64,000 bases of DNA from Sulfurovum sp. AR. Lineage in GTDB: Bacteria; Campylobacterota; Campylobacteria; Campylobacterales; Sulfurovaceae. The position numbers and the translations under genes are program-made. Where the stretch lies: NCBI RefSeq assembly GCF_000296775.1, contig NZ_AJLE01000006.1:1-64000 (forward strand). Direction: 5' to 3'. Each line of letters opens with the position of its first letter. Within the stretch, counting starts at the first letter, position 1. Below are positions 1 through 8,744 of the stretch, piece by piece. The notes under the pieces are model-generated. The model saw nothing but the letters and a program-made list of their open reading frames with translations. It was not told the DNA's origin and made no database searches.

Positions 1-17
1 AAAATAATGCCTTTCAT
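1..17 (-). CDS. Start of a further gene, possibly a sugar-1-phosphate nucleotidyltransferase (partial)
   Basis: An ATG overlaps the fcl stop codon by one base (TAATG), and the five complete codons seen before the window edge read MKGII. That opening is typical of sugar-1-phosphate nucleotidyltransferases of the RfbA type and fits the nucleotide-sugar neighbourhood. Five residues cannot prove identity. The tight TAATG junction is the main reason to think the operon continues past the edge. Confidence 0.4.
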
Positions 18-1111
18 TAAACACACTCCTTATGAAGATACCAATTATAAATTCTCTCAATCCCTTCACGCAATTCCACTTTATGCTTCCACCCAAGATT
101 ATGCAACTTAGAAACATCAGTTAGTTTCTTCATCGTACCATCAGGCTTGTCTGCATTAAAGTAGAGTTCTCCTTGAAATCCAATGATTGCTTTAATCATT
201 TCTGCAAGTTCTTTAATGGAGATATCTTCACCCGTACCAATGTTAATATGGGTATTACGTATCTCTTTATTTTTCACTTCATTTGGCGTACAAGTAGTAT
301 TTGAACTATCTTCGACAGAATAGGTATCTTTAAAGTCACGGTTTTCCATCAAGAATACACAGGCATCTGCCATATCCTCTGACCATAGGAACTCACGCAT
401 AGGTTTACCTGAGCCCCATATCTCTACTCTGTTCTCATCCACACCAAAGTTTGAAAGGTAGGCTTTTGCTTCATCAATGCTTTGTACACCAAGATCTTTC
501 ACAACTTCATCATATCTGCTTTCATTGAGAAGTTTCGCACAATGAATCTTTCTGATAAGTGCAGGAAGTACATGAGATTTTTCAAGGTCGAAATTATCAT
601 TTGGACCATAGAGGTTTGTCGGCATGACTGAGATGTAGTTGGTGCCATACTGTAAATTATAACTCTCACACATCTTTATACCCGCAATCTTTGCTATGGC
701 ATAAGGTTCATTCGTATATTCAAGTGTATCGGTAAGAAGACAATCTTCTCTCATGGGTTGTGGTGCATTTTTTGGGTAGATACAAGTAGAACCAAGGAAC
801 ATCAGTTTCTTGACACCATTTTTATAACTTTGATGGATGATGTTGTTCTGTATCTGCAGGTTCTCATAGATAAAATCAGCACGATATGTGTTATTAGCCA
901 CTATGCCCCCTACTTTTGCTGCTGCAAGGAATACATATTCCGGCTTTTCACTCTCAAAAAAAGAAGCTACTGCCTGTTGATCTAAGAGATCCAGTTCGGC
1001 ATGTGTCTTACCTATGACATTGGTATAACCTTTGGACTTAAGGTTAGAGACAATTGCCGAGCCTACCAATCCTCTATGACCAGCTACATATATCTTAGCA
1101 TCTTTATTCAC
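17..1111 (-). CDS. fcl: GDP-L-fucose synthase
   Basis: NADPH-dependent epimerase/reductase that converts GDP-4-keto-6-deoxy-mannose to GDP-L-fucose for cell-surface polysaccharide. The 364-aa protein has the extended-SDR dinucleotide motif GHRGLVGSA (residues 11-19), a GSTCIYP stretch and a YxxxK pair in YAIAK. It is about 40 residues longer than the E. coli enzyme, with extra sequence around residues 190-230 and again before the NIGTG motif; I take this as a lineage insertion, not an error, because the frame is intact. It lies 8 bases downstream of gmd, which makes its substrate, in the same transcription unit. Confidence 0.93.
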   Translation of the reverse strand: MNKDAKIYVAGHRGLVGSAIVSNLKSKGYTNVIGKTHAELDLLDQQAVASFFESEKPEYVFLAAAKVGGIVANNTYRADFIYENLQIQNNIIHQSYKNGVKKLMFLGSTCIYPKNAPQPMREDCLLTDTLEYTNEPYAIAKIAGIKMCESYNLQYGTNYISVMPTNLYGPNDNFDLEKSHVLPALIRKIHCAKLLNESRYDEVVKDLGVQSIDEAKAYLSNFGVDENRVEIWGSGKPMREFLWSEDMADACVFLMENRDFKDTYSVEDSSNTTCTPNEVKNKEIRNTHINIGTGEDISIKELAEMIKAIIGFQGELYFNADKPDGTMKKLTDVSKLHNLGWKHKVELREGIERIYNWYLHKECV

Positions 1112-1119
1112 TATGGTGC

Positions 1120-2241
1120 CTATTCGAAATAATTCATGATCGTGTAACCACCATCTTTAAGATACTGGTCTTTTGTCATTAGTTTAAGATCTGATGCCAT
1201 CATATCATTCACAAGTTCTTCTAACTTATACTCTCTTTTCCAGCCCAATTTCTCTTCTGCTTTGGACGGATCACCGATAAGAAGATCTACTTCTGTCGGA
1301 CGGAAGTAACGAGGGTCAACACCAACCACTTCTTTTCCTATCTCTACTTGATACTCAGGATTGGAGCAAGAGACCACATAGGCTTTTTCATCTATACCTT
1401 CACCTTTAAACTCTAACTCTATACCAGCATATGCAAATGCCATACGTACAAACTCTCTTACCGGAGTCGTAACACCTGTAGCAATAACCCAGTCTTCTGG
1501 TTCATCAGCCTGGAGGATCATCCACATCATCTTCACATAATCTTTCGCATGACCCCAGTCACGCTTGGCATCTAGATTTCCAAGATAGAGTTTATCCTGA
1601 AGGCCAAGAGCGATCTTAGAAGCAGCCCTGGTGATCTTACGAGTTACGAATGTCTCTCCACGTACCGGTGATTCATGGTTGAACAAGATACCGTTACATG
1701 CGAACATACCATAGGCTTCACGGTAGTTCACTGTGATCCAATACGCATACATCTTTGCTACAGCATATGGGCTTCTTGGATAAAAAGGAGTAGTCTCTGT
1801 TTGTGGTACTTCTTGTACTTTTCCATACAGTTCTGATGTAGATGCCTGATATATCTTTGTCTTTTTCTCAAGTCCAAGGAGTCTGACTGCTTCCAAGATT
1901 CGCAAGGTTCCTGTACCATCTGCATTAGCAACATATTCAGGTGTTTCAAACGACACGGCAACATGAGACATGGCAGCAAGGTTATAGATCTCATCTGGCT
2001 GCACTTCCTGGATGATACGAGTCAGATTCATAGAGTCAGTCATATCTCCATAATGAAGAATAAGGTTTCTATTTTCTACATGTGGATCTTGGTAAAGGTG
2101 ATCGATACGGTCTGTGTTAAAGAGCGATGCTCTTCTTTTAATACCATGAACGATATAACCCTTTTTAAGTAAAAACTCTGCCAAGTAAGAACCATCTTGT
2201 CCTGTAATTCCTGTGATCAGTGCTACCTTTTTATCTGCCAT
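1120..2241 (-). CDS. gmd: GDP-mannose 4,6-dehydratase
   Basis: Catalyses the first committed step from GDP-mannose toward GDP-fucose and related deoxysugars in the cytoplasm. The 373-aa length is normal for the family. Visible features are the NADP-binding GITGQDG motif (residues 11-17), a STSELYG segment and the catalytic Tyr-Lys pair in SPYAVAK. An AGGAG-like ribosome site sits just upstream of the ATG at 2241. It lies between the GDP-mannose hydrolase and fcl, so GDP-mannose made by ManC can be passed straight into the fucose branch. Confidence 0.95.
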   Translation of the reverse strand: MADKKVALITGITGQDGSYLAEFLLKKGYIVHGIKRRASLFNTDRIDHLYQDPHVENRNLILHYGDMTDSMNLTRIIQEVQPDEIYNLAAMSHVAVSFETPEYVANADGTGTLRILEAVRLLGLEKKTKIYQASTSELYGKVQEVPQTETTPFYPRSPYAVAKMYAYWITVNYREAYGMFACNGILFNHESPVRGETFVTRKITRAASKIALGLQDKLYLGNLDAKRDWGHAKDYVKMMWMILQADEPEDWVIATGVTTPVREFVRMAFAYAGIELEFKGEGIDEKAYVVSCSNPEYQVEIGKEVVGVDPRYFRPTEVDLLIGDPSKAEEKLGWKREYKLEELVNDMMASDLKLMTKDQYLKDGGYTIMNYFE

Positions 2242-2253
2242 TTAACTCTCCTT

Positions 2254-2739
2254 TTATTGTGGGACTGTACCATTTTGCGTGGTGAAATAATCTTTCACAT
2301 ACGTATGCACTTCATCGCTTTGTATCAGTTCTTCAAGACCAAACCAACGATACTCATTGTGCTGATCTCTTGGCAGATCTTCAAGGTCTGATACTTCTAT
2401 CTCATACCCAAGGTTCACATAGTGCGTCGAAACATCATCAAAAATGCCATCGTCATAAAGATGTTCAAACACACCTATAAACCTTGGATGTTCAGGTGGG
2501 ATTATACCTATTTCCATATTACAGATACGATGTATGGCACTCTTAATAGTCTCATTTTTAAATACTCTGCCACCCAATGTAAACCAGTAATCTTTAGCTG
2601 GTTTATTGACTCTTTTTCCCAGTAATACTTTACCCTTGAGCTTCACAATAAGATCGATGGATACAAGAGGTGTATTCTTAATGACGGTTTTAAAGACATC
2701 ACCTGTGAGATACCCTGGATTAGTTTCTTGCAAAATCAT
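2254..2739 (-). CDS. gmm: GDP-mannose mannosyl hydrolase (Nudix family)
   Basis: Nudix-fold enzyme expected to hydrolyse GDP-mannose to GDP and mannose, usually thought to tune nucleotide-sugar supply. The 161-aa protein contains a modified Nudix box beginning GGRVFKNE followed by an R about eight residues on; this incomplete box (the second glutamate is lacking) is characteristic of the GDP-mannose hydrolase branch. Its start overlaps the end of manC by 20 bases, implying translational coupling. The family assignment rests on the altered box and the context. A different Nudix activity on nucleotide sugars is possible. Confidence 0.82.
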   Translation of the reverse strand: MILQETNPGYLTGDVFKTVIKNTPLVSIDLIVKLKGKVLLGKRVNKPAKDYWFTLGGRVFKNETIKSAIHRICNMEIGIIPPEHPRFIGVFEHLYDDGIFDDVSTHYVNLGYEIEVSDLEDLPRDQHNEYRWFGLEELIQSDEVHTYVKDYFTTQNGTVPQ

Positions 2740-4072
2740 CCTCTATACGTACGATGTCATCTTCACCAACATATTCTCCAACCTGTGCTTCGATCATCAC
2801 CAGTGGGATCTTCCCCACATTCTCAAGACGGTGAATTTCACCCATAGGAATATAGGTTGATTCATTGGCTTTTACAGAATACTCTTTTGTACCATTTGTC
2901 ACTAACGCTGTACCGCTTACTACAACCCAGTGTTCAGAGCGGTGATGGTGCTTTTGTAAAGAGAGACGTTTACCTGGTTTCACGACGATACGTTTAACCT
3001 TATAGCCATTAGACTCATCCAGTATGGTATAGGTACCCCAAGGACGATGTGCGGTGACATGAATATTTGGCAGTTCAGAATTTTCTTCTTTGAGTTTTTT
3101 AACGACCTCTTTCACCTTTTGGGATGAACCTTTTTTGGATACGAGAAGTGCATCTGCTGTGTCAATGATGATAAGGTCATCTACATCAATGGTAGCTACC
3201 TGTTTAGGTGAGAGGACCAGGTTATTTTTTGAGCCAATATTAATGATCTGATTACTTGAATCTATCTCTACATCCAAAGATTCAAAGCTACCAAGATCAC
3301 TCCAAGCGATGTCTGAAGGTATCACTTTTACCTTATTACTTTTTTCCATCACTGCATAGTCTATACTGTCTTCTGGAATAGTAGACATGTCTTCATAAGT
3401 GATACGGATCATCTCATCTGTTTTTGCATTATTATAGGCTGACAAAGAAGCCTCATAGATCTCAGGAGAATATTGTTTTAACTCTTCAAGAAAGACACCT
3501 GCTTTAAAACAGAACATTCCAGAGTTCCAGTAATAGTTTCCAGCATCCAAGTATGCCTGAGCAGTAGCGGCATCTGGTTTCTCTTTAAATGAGAGAACGG
3601 ACTCACCATTTGCCTCAATGTAACCAAAACCTGTCTCCGGGTATTGTGGTGTGATGCCAAACGTTACGAGATTGTCTGATTGTGCTAATGTTTTTGCTCT
3701 CTCCATAGCTTCAATATAGGCTGACTCATCTTTAATAAGATGATCAGACGGAGTGACAAGAACGATCTCTTGGGGATCTAGGGCAAGACAGGCGAGTGCT
3801 ATGGCAGGTGCAGTGTTACGGCCAACTGGTTCAAGTAGATAATTGGCTGTATAGCTTGGTATTGCCATCTCTTCTATCTGATCTATGGCAAGAAAATACT
3901 GTTCTGCATTAGAAACGATGAACTGTGAATCACATGCTTTTTGGTTACGTGAAACTGTTTTTTGGAAAAGAGATTCACCTTCAAAAAGTTTTACAAACTG
4001 TTTTGGCATAAGCGTACGACTAAGCGGCCATAGTCTTGTTCCACTACCTCCACATAATATGATATTTGTCAT
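2720..4072 (-). CDS. manC: Mannose-1-phosphate guanylyltransferase / mannose-6-phosphate isomerase
   Basis: Bifunctional type II enzyme making GDP-mannose: an N-terminal nucleotidyltransferase domain (GGSGTRLWPLSR, residues 8-19) and a C-terminal cupin phosphomannose isomerase region with the RPWG...KPGKRLSLQKHHHRSEHW signature from about residue 345. The 450-aa length is slightly shorter than the usual 470-480 but both parts are complete. It is the first gene of the GDP-mannose/fucose operon on this strand. Its upstream region is the border with the integrative element, so its promoter may lie within 4073-4400. Confidence 0.94.
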   Translation of the reverse strand: MTNIILCGGSGTRLWPLSRTLMPKQFVKLFEGESLFQKTVSRNQKACDSQFIVSNAEQYFLAIDQIEEMAIPSYTANYLLEPVGRNTAPAIALACLALDPQEIVLVTPSDHLIKDESAYIEAMERAKTLAQSDNLVTFGITPQYPETGFGYIEANGESVLSFKEKPDAATAQAYLDAGNYYWNSGMFCFKAGVFLEELKQYSPEIYEASLSAYNNAKTDEMIRITYEDMSTIPEDSIDYAVMEKSNKVKVIPSDIAWSDLGSFESLDVEIDSSNQIINIGSKNNLVLSPKQVATIDVDDLIIIDTADALLVSKKGSSQKVKEVVKKLKEENSELPNIHVTAHRPWGTYTILDESNGYKVKRIVVKPGKRLSLQKHHHRSEHWVVVSGTALVTNGTKEYSVKANESTYIPMGEIHRLENVGKIPLVMIEAQVGEYVGEDDIVRIEDDFARN

Positions 4073-4412
4073 CTACTTACTCTCCCAAACATAAACTTAA
4101 AAAGATTATATCCAAACTTCATTAAGTGCTATGAATAGGAGATGAGATATAACCTTCACATTTACCTTTAAAAGCAACTTCTTTAGCATTATCAAAAATG
4201 ATACCATCTGGCAAGGTTTTTTCTCTCTTTTTTTATTGTGAATTAAGTCAAAAAAGTAACCAGTTTGAATTTAAGTGAAAAGTTATGTTTTGTACTATGG
4301 AATCAAGTGTCAGGAGAGATATTTTTGACGTTTTAATTATATATTTTTTCGTCAATATGAACATGGTGGTAAACTCTATAGAAAATATCTTATAGAGCAC
4401 CTCCATATTGTC
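4073..4412. other. Intergenic boundary between the polysaccharide operon and the integrative element
   Basis: These 340 bases contain no intact gene. They hold a possible gene remnant (4122-4232, minus strand), a weak dyad TTGACG...CGTCAA at 4325-4355, and near the right end a dyad with CTCTATA/TATAGAG arms (about 4374-4399) just beyond the stop of the gene at 4413. I looked here for a copy of the tRNA-Asn 3' end that would mark the far attachment site and did not find one. Confidence 0.5.
4122..4232 (-). pseudogene. Possible C-terminal gene remnant
   Basis: Reading the minus strand, 36 sense codons run to a TAA at 4122 without any plausible start codon of their own. The translation includes LPDGIIFDNAKEVAF and ends ISSPIHST, with a residue mix more like real protein than random AT-rich DNA. 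It is cut off upstream by a TAA inside an A7 tract, where a slippage frameshift is plausible. I do not recognise the family. It may be the tail of a gene displaced from the operon by the nearby insertion; chance cannot be ruled out at this length. Confidence 0.28.
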
Positions 4413-5873
4413 TTAGTCGGTTGATATTTGCACATTAAACCCAGTATTCTCAAATACTTTCTGCTCTATTATTTTTGTGTCAATTCGTTCTTTTGAATAA
4501 ACAGCATCGTGCACTTCTATGCCATCAGGAAAACATTTCAGCATAGCCTTTCTTATGACTCTTTCATAATACGTCCATACAAAGAAAAAGACTGACGCTT
4601 TGTTTCGTGCCACATAATGTGAGTACTCTGGGGACAAGTCAAACCAGTCTATATCTTCAGATAAAGTTCTTTTGGACTGCTTCTTAGCTTTTTCCAATAA
4701 CAAAGGATTATGCTTTGCTGTATATGCTATAACCTCTCTTCTTAGTCGATCACTTTCTTCTTGGAACGTCATATACATTGGGTGTTTGTCTTTACCACTT
4801 ATACCGCCATTTGCAAAGGCTGTAAGTTTTGCTTTTACCTCATCTATAGGTATGTTTGAATCACAGGCAATAGAAGACCGTAGAGAGGTTTTGAAGGCTT
4901 TATCTGTTGAATAGGATGTTAGTATAGGGTAATCACTTTTAGAGGCTCCTATAAGCTGTAAACAGATTGTTTGTAAAGCTGCGGAAATATCATAATTTAT
5001 GTATCCAAACTTTAATCTTTCGTATGAACGCAACCGGCAAAAGAGATTATAGTTCCTACCTAATGTTTCATCTGTGGTAGATGTATGTTCCATTGATACA
5101 AGCAATTCATTGGTACTTGGGTTATAACCTACGGACATATTAAGGATATGAAGTATAGATGATAAGTTTAAGGTCTTCACTATACTAAGGTCTATAGGTG
5201 TCCCATGAAGTGGACTACATATACTACTATATGTAGCACAGTTGGTGGGACATTGAATATGCACCAAGTGTATTCTGTCTAATAATATATCTATAGCCTG
5301 TTCAATCACCTTTGTTGATAAATTAGTAAGTTTCCATTTCTTAGATGTGTAACCTGCATAATAACCATTGGTACGTATAAATAATTCATCTATAAATTTA
5401 AGTTTATTAGATTTGAATAAAGTCTTAACAGATTTGGATTGGCTATGTATGGGTGTACCCTTAGAAGTATCCTTTTTACTTTCAATGAGACATATGAGTT
5501 CAGTTACCGCCTTACCAATTTCGATGACTTTTGTATTCTTTTGTATATGGGCCAATAGATTATACTCCCACTTCAAAAGGTATCCAACAACTGCCCCAAG
5601 AGTATCTCTATATATAAATTTATCTTTCTTATTGAAAGCTATATTCATATATACATCAATATTTCTATTACTGAAAAACGTATAATCACTCTTAGTAGCT
5701 TTTGCTGCCGTATCATAATAAGCTTGTATAGATAGTTTATTCCGTTGGATATACTTTCTGTTGAGTCCTGCAATGTCTGATAACTGACTATTGGAAATAT
5801 CTTCTATGGTATTACCAGAGTTTTTTAAGACTCTGATAATCTTTTGAAGGTCAGGGTTGATTTCCTTAGTCAT
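4413..5873 (-). CDS. Element-borne protein with single-subunit-polymerase-like motifs (function unproven)
   Basis: I do not recognise this 486-aa protein as a named family. Its C-terminal half has three blocks in the order and spacing of the palm of family-A DNA polymerases or T7-type RNA polymerases. A motif-A-like strand is YINYDISAALQTI (291-303, Asp295). A motif-B-like helix is EVKAKLTAFANGG (345-357), where ANGG replaces the usual YG. A motif-C-like turn is IEVHDAV (452-458), preceded by a long helix at 424-446. The N-terminal 280 residues have no motif I can place. The start overlaps the preceding gene by ATGA. Alternatives: a replication protein of another fold with chance similarity. 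Confidence 0.45.
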   Translation of the reverse strand: MTKEINPDLQKIIRVLKNSGNTIEDISNSQLSDIAGLNRKYIQRNKLSIQAYYDTAAKATKSDYTFFSNRNIDVYMNIAFNKKDKFIYRDTLGAVVGYLLKWEYNLLAHIQKNTKVIEIGKAVTELICLIESKKDTSKGTPIHSQSKSVKTLFKSNKLKFIDELFIRTNGYYAGYTSKKWKLTNLSTKVIEQAIDILLDRIHLVHIQCPTNCATYSSICSPLHGTPIDLSIVKTLNLSSILHILNMSVGYNPSTNELLVSMEHTSTTDETLGRNYNLFCRLRSYERLKFGYINYDISAALQTICLQLIGASKSDYPILTSYSTDKAFKTSLRSSIACDSNIPIDEVKAKLTAFANGGISGKDKHPMYMTFQEESDRLRREVIAYTAKHNPLLLEKAKKQSKRTLSEDIDWFDLSPEYSHYVARNKASVFFFVWTYYERVIRKAMLKCFPDGIEVHDAVYSKERIDTKIIEQKVFENTGFNVQISTD

Positions 5874-6145
5874 TTACTACTCTTTGGAGTATGCATATCT
5901 GCTTCTTTGATACCTCTATCCATATCAGGATTTGCTTGCAAGAACTTACTCTTTGCTCTTGTTAAAGGATGAACCGTGGATGCTATATCATCATGAACTT
6001 CTGTGTTATATACATCTTTAAAGTATCTTTGTACAATTCTGTTGTTAACACCATCAGTTGCATATAAATCAGGATCCATCATGATTAGGTATTCAACATA
6101 ATCATTGATAGTGTCATCTATAAAGGCTACATAATTATTTCCCAT
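5870..6145 (-). CDS. Small hypothetical protein, 91 aa
   Basis: Unrecognised acidic protein of 91 residues. The start chosen is the ATG at 6145 (MGNNYVAFIDD), because a GAGGTG ribosome site lies just upstream; the longer reading frame to 6187 would run through the preceding gene. Its first 11 bases overlap the end of the AlpA-like gene, and its last codons overlap the 486-aa gene by ATGA. The three are therefore almost certainly translated as one coupled unit, so this protein probably works with or regulates the large downstream protein. No membrane segment or cysteine pattern is seen. Confidence 0.6.
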   Translation of the reverse strand: MGNNYVAFIDDTINDYVEYLIMMDPDLYATDGVNNRIVQRYFKDVYNTEVHDDIASTVHPLTRAKSKFLQANPDMDRGIKEADMHTPKSSK

Positions 6146-6347
6146 TATGCACCTCACTAAAAAGTGATAATACTTCTTGTGTATCAAATACAGTAACTCT
6201 TGGACTTACATGTATAGGTGTTAGTTTTCCTTCCTTGGCATATAGCCATACTGTTGATAAACCAATTCCAAACTCTTCAGCTATTTTTTTAGCCCTTAGT
6301 TTCTTTGGCAACTCTGTAATGAAATGCATTGTTGTAGCATCATTCAT
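6135..6347 (-). CDS. AlpA/excisionase-like helix-turn-helix protein
   Basis: A 70-aa DNA-binding protein: residues about 18-45 (LRAKKIAEEFGIGLSTVWLY) form a MerR/AlpA-type helix-turn-helix followed by a short wing (AKEGKLTPIHVSPRVTVF). Proteins of this kind next to P4-type integrases act as excisionases or as activators of element genes. A GGAAAG sequence about ten bases upstream of the ATG at 6347 can serve as ribosome site. A perfect 12-bp palindrome at 6382-6393, in the putative promoter, is a candidate binding site. Confidence 0.75.
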   Translation of the reverse strand: MNDATTMHFITELPKKLRAKKIAEEFGIGLSTVWLYAKEGKLTPIHVSPRVTVFDTQEVLSLFSEVHNGK

Positions 6348-6381
6348 TTTTTAGTCTTTCCCTATTCACCAATAGGTTGGA

Positions 6382-6393
6382 CTAAGGCCTTAG
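6382..6393. promoter_or_regulatory. 12-bp palindrome upstream of the AlpA-like gene
   Basis: CTAAGGCCTTAG is a perfect palindrome 35 bases upstream of the AlpA-like start. A second small dyad, CCTATT-CACC-AATAGG, lies next to it at 6361-6376. The rest of the roughly 190-base gap to the next gene shows no coding potential. Operator function for an element regulator is an inference from position. Confidence 0.4.
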
Positions 6394-6540
6394 ATTTGAG
6401 CATATAAGCTTGTGTTTGAATTTGCCTATATGGGCCTAATCGTCATTAGACTAAAACAAGTATAATTGAAAGATTATGTTGAAGTTATGGAAGTGGGAGT
6501 TTGATAAAAAATGTGTACCGTAGAAGAATAAAATTAAGAC

Positions 6541-7314
6541 TTATTTAAGTTTAGAGTTCCGAATAATAGCTTTTGCTATATCAATGGTGTTTATGTTAAT
6601 GATATTTTTTCGCAATAACAAATGTGCTTTATATAGATTGGGAGAGTTATAATTTTCATCTTTTATAATCATTAAACAATTGTTTATAAAACTTACATCC
6701 TTTCCCTCTGTAAGATATTTTCTTTTTAAGATTGATAACTTATCTATTTTGTGAGTAATATTATAACTTGACGAAGTATTTGATAATATAAATTTTCGCA
6801 CTTTATTATATAGATTAATCTCTTCTATTAATTCGTATAACTTTTCGATGTTATTATCTTTTATCATGTAGTCATACATCCCATCCTGAATATCAAATAT
6901 AACAGGGTTACTGGTTAGTTCAAATTTACTTTCTGTAAAGTTATAATCAATAGAGAAGTCGAGAACTTTATCCTTTCCGTAATTTATTACATTATTGAAT
7001 GTGTAGTCAGACATTGAGCCTTGATTTACTATATCAGGCGTATAATATTTACCATATAAATCTTTGGTTTTTTGGATTCGTGCCGCAGGCTCACCAATAT
7101 ATTTTATATCATCCTTATCCTTTTTCAATGTGTCTTTTTGTTTTTTATGAATGTATCTAATCATATCTTCAACATTATCTACATCAATACTTTCAGGATA
7201 ATCAAATATGTAATATTTACTAACCCTACCAGAGGTAATTAGTTCTTTGTAGTTTCTATATTTTAGAAATAAGTGATATGTTTTAGTATCTGGGGTTTGC
7301 TTTCTATTTTTCAT
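6541..7314 (-). CDS. Hypothetical protein coupled to the integrase, 257 aa
   Basis: No family recognised. The 257-residue protein is rich in Asn, Ile, Lys and Tyr, has no membrane segment or signal peptide, and appears largely helical in its C-terminal half. Its start overlaps the integrase stop by ATGA (7311-7314), so it is translated right after the integrase and may act in integration, excision or element maintenance. Its strongly AT-biased codons differ from the housekeeping genes beyond the tRNA, which supports arrival by transfer. Confidence 0.6.
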   Translation of the reverse strand: MKNRKQTPDTKTYHLFLKYRNYKELITSGRVSKYYIFDYPESIDVDNVEDMIRYIHKKQKDTLKKDKDDIKYIGEPAARIQKTKDLYGKYYTPDIVNQGSMSDYTFNNVINYGKDKVLDFSIDYNFTESKFELTSNPVIFDIQDGMYDYMIKDNNIEKLYELIEEINLYNKVRKFILSNTSSSYNITHKIDKLSILKRKYLTEGKDVSFINNCLMIIKDENYNSPNLYKAHLLLRKNIININTIDIAKAIIRNSKLK

Positions 7315-8561
7315 TTTTTCACCCCATCCAAATAATCACTCCACCATTGCATCATCTTTTTTCTCTGCGGTAAATACTCAGCATGATTATATGCAGCTTT
7401 TACTCTATTTCTCTCCTTATGAGCCAACTGGCGTTCAATTATATCACTATGGTATCCATGTTCGTCAATTTTACCATGTAGAATTGTGGAAAACATGGCT
7501 CTGAAAGAGTGAGGATTCATTTTATCTTTATAGCCAAGTCTTTTCATTGCAGATGAAAGTGTATTATCTGACATTGGTCTATCTTTATGTAATGCACTTG
7601 GGAATAGATACGGCCCATCCCCAGTGAGCTTTTTTAGTTCTTTAATAATTTTCATTGACTGTTTTGAAAGGGGTACAATGTGAGGTTGTACCTCATTAGT
7701 ACCTTTAAATTTTACTTTTATTTTCATCTTTTCTCCAGGTATGATCCACTCGGAATTTTCAAAGTCTATCTCCTTCCACTCTGCTACTCTTATATTGCCT
7801 GGTCTGGATGCGAGATGAGGAAGCAATCTTAAGGCGTATTTTGTCGAAATATCGCCTTGATAATCCTCTATTACATCTAATAGAATCTTTATCTCTTTTT
7901 CATCAAGTATGACCGGGTAATGTTTTTCATCTGGTTGTTTAAAAACACTCTTCTTATCAATATCCTGTAAAATATTATAAGGGATTTTATCATTTGCCGC
8001 AGAATATCTGAATACTTCATTGCAAAGAGAAAATACTCTACTAGCCATTTCCAGTGTACCATTTGCTTCTATTAATCTAATAAGTTCAATAATATCAGCT
8101 CTAGCAATACTTTTTATAGGGACGTTTTTTAAAGATGGGAATATATGCCGTTCCAATCTACGCAGTTGCATATCTTTATAATCATCTGAGATTTTTGTTT
8201 TATGTGCAAGAAAATCTAGAGCAATTTTACCAAAAGTATCAGATCTTTCATTTTCATTTATAATTCGTACTTTTTTATTTTCTTGTTTTTCTTGTGATGG
8301 ATCTATCCCAGATTTTATGAGTTGACGTAAACGTTCACGTTCTGCTCTTGCTGCTGCAAGTGTTATCTCTGGATACTTGCCTATAGAATATGTTTTTTCT
8401 TTTTGAGAAACTGGTGAAGTATATTTAAGTCTCCAAAGTTTACCACCAGCGGTATTGATCCAAAGGAATAGACCATCTCCATCAAATAGCTTGTATCCCT
8501 TCTCTTTAGGCTTTGCTTTCTTTATCTCAGTATCGGTTAGGGGTAATGTTCTTCTTGCCAT
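7311..8561 (-). CDS. int: P4-type tyrosine site-specific integrase
   Basis: 416-aa phage-type integrase. The N-terminal arm-binding domain (residues about 1-90, opening ARRTLPLTDTEIKKAKPKEK) is the kind found in P4-family integrases. The C-terminal catalytic domain shows the first active-site Arg in ASRPGNIRVAEW, the HxxR box in NPHSFRAMF, a later LAH block, and the Tyr nucleophile in the AAYNHAEYLPQR segment followed by MMQWWSDYLDG, all family hallmarks. It sits 183 bases from the tRNA-Asn 3' end, its presumed target. The frame is intact, so the element may still be mobile. AAGGA upstream of the ATG at 8561 supports the start. Confidence 0.93.
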   Translation of the reverse strand: MARRTLPLTDTEIKKAKPKEKGYKLFDGDGLFLWINTAGGKLWRLKYTSPVSQKEKTYSIGKYPEITLAAARAERERLRQLIKSGIDPSQEKQENKKVRIINENERSDTFGKIALDFLAHKTKISDDYKDMQLRRLERHIFPSLKNVPIKSIARADIIELIRLIEANGTLEMASRVFSLCNEVFRYSAANDKIPYNILQDIDKKSVFKQPDEKHYPVILDEKEIKILLDVIEDYQGDISTKYALRLLPHLASRPGNIRVAEWKEIDFENSEWIIPGEKMKIKVKFKGTNEVQPHIVPLSKQSMKIIKELKKLTGDGPYLFPSALHKDRPMSDNTLSSAMKRLGYKDKMNPHSFRAMFSTILHGKIDEHGYHSDIIERQLAHKERNRVKAAYNHAEYLPQRKKMMQWWSDYLDGVKK

Positions 8562-8621
8562 AGGGGTATTTCCTTTTATGCATGGGGGTACTTTTCTTAT
8601 TTAGGCCCCAGAAATGCCCCT
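8562..8621. repeat. Three copies of an AGGGGYAYTT-like motif before int
   Basis: Between int and the tRNA end, AGGGGTATTTCC (8562-8573) and GGGGGTACTTTTC (8584-8596) lie in direct orientation, and AGGGGCATTTCTGG (8608-8621) is on the opposite strand. The first overlaps the int ribosome-site region. Their place between integrase and core site is where arm-type sites of P4-like integrases normally lie; assignment to that role is an inference. Confidence 0.4.
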
Positions 8622-8744
8622 AAAAGTCCTAGATTCTATTAATTTACCTTAGACTTTATCAGACAGAATAATGAGGATAAAGTGGATATTATATCGTATT
8701 TTAGGGCTTTGTTAGATTATATGGGATTATTTTATATTGAAGAA

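Noticed and set aside
4325-4355. TTGACG...CGTCAA dyad upstream of manC
   Set aside because: Six-base arms with a 19-base AT-rich loop and no suitable -10 spacing on either strand; too weak to call a promoter or operator.
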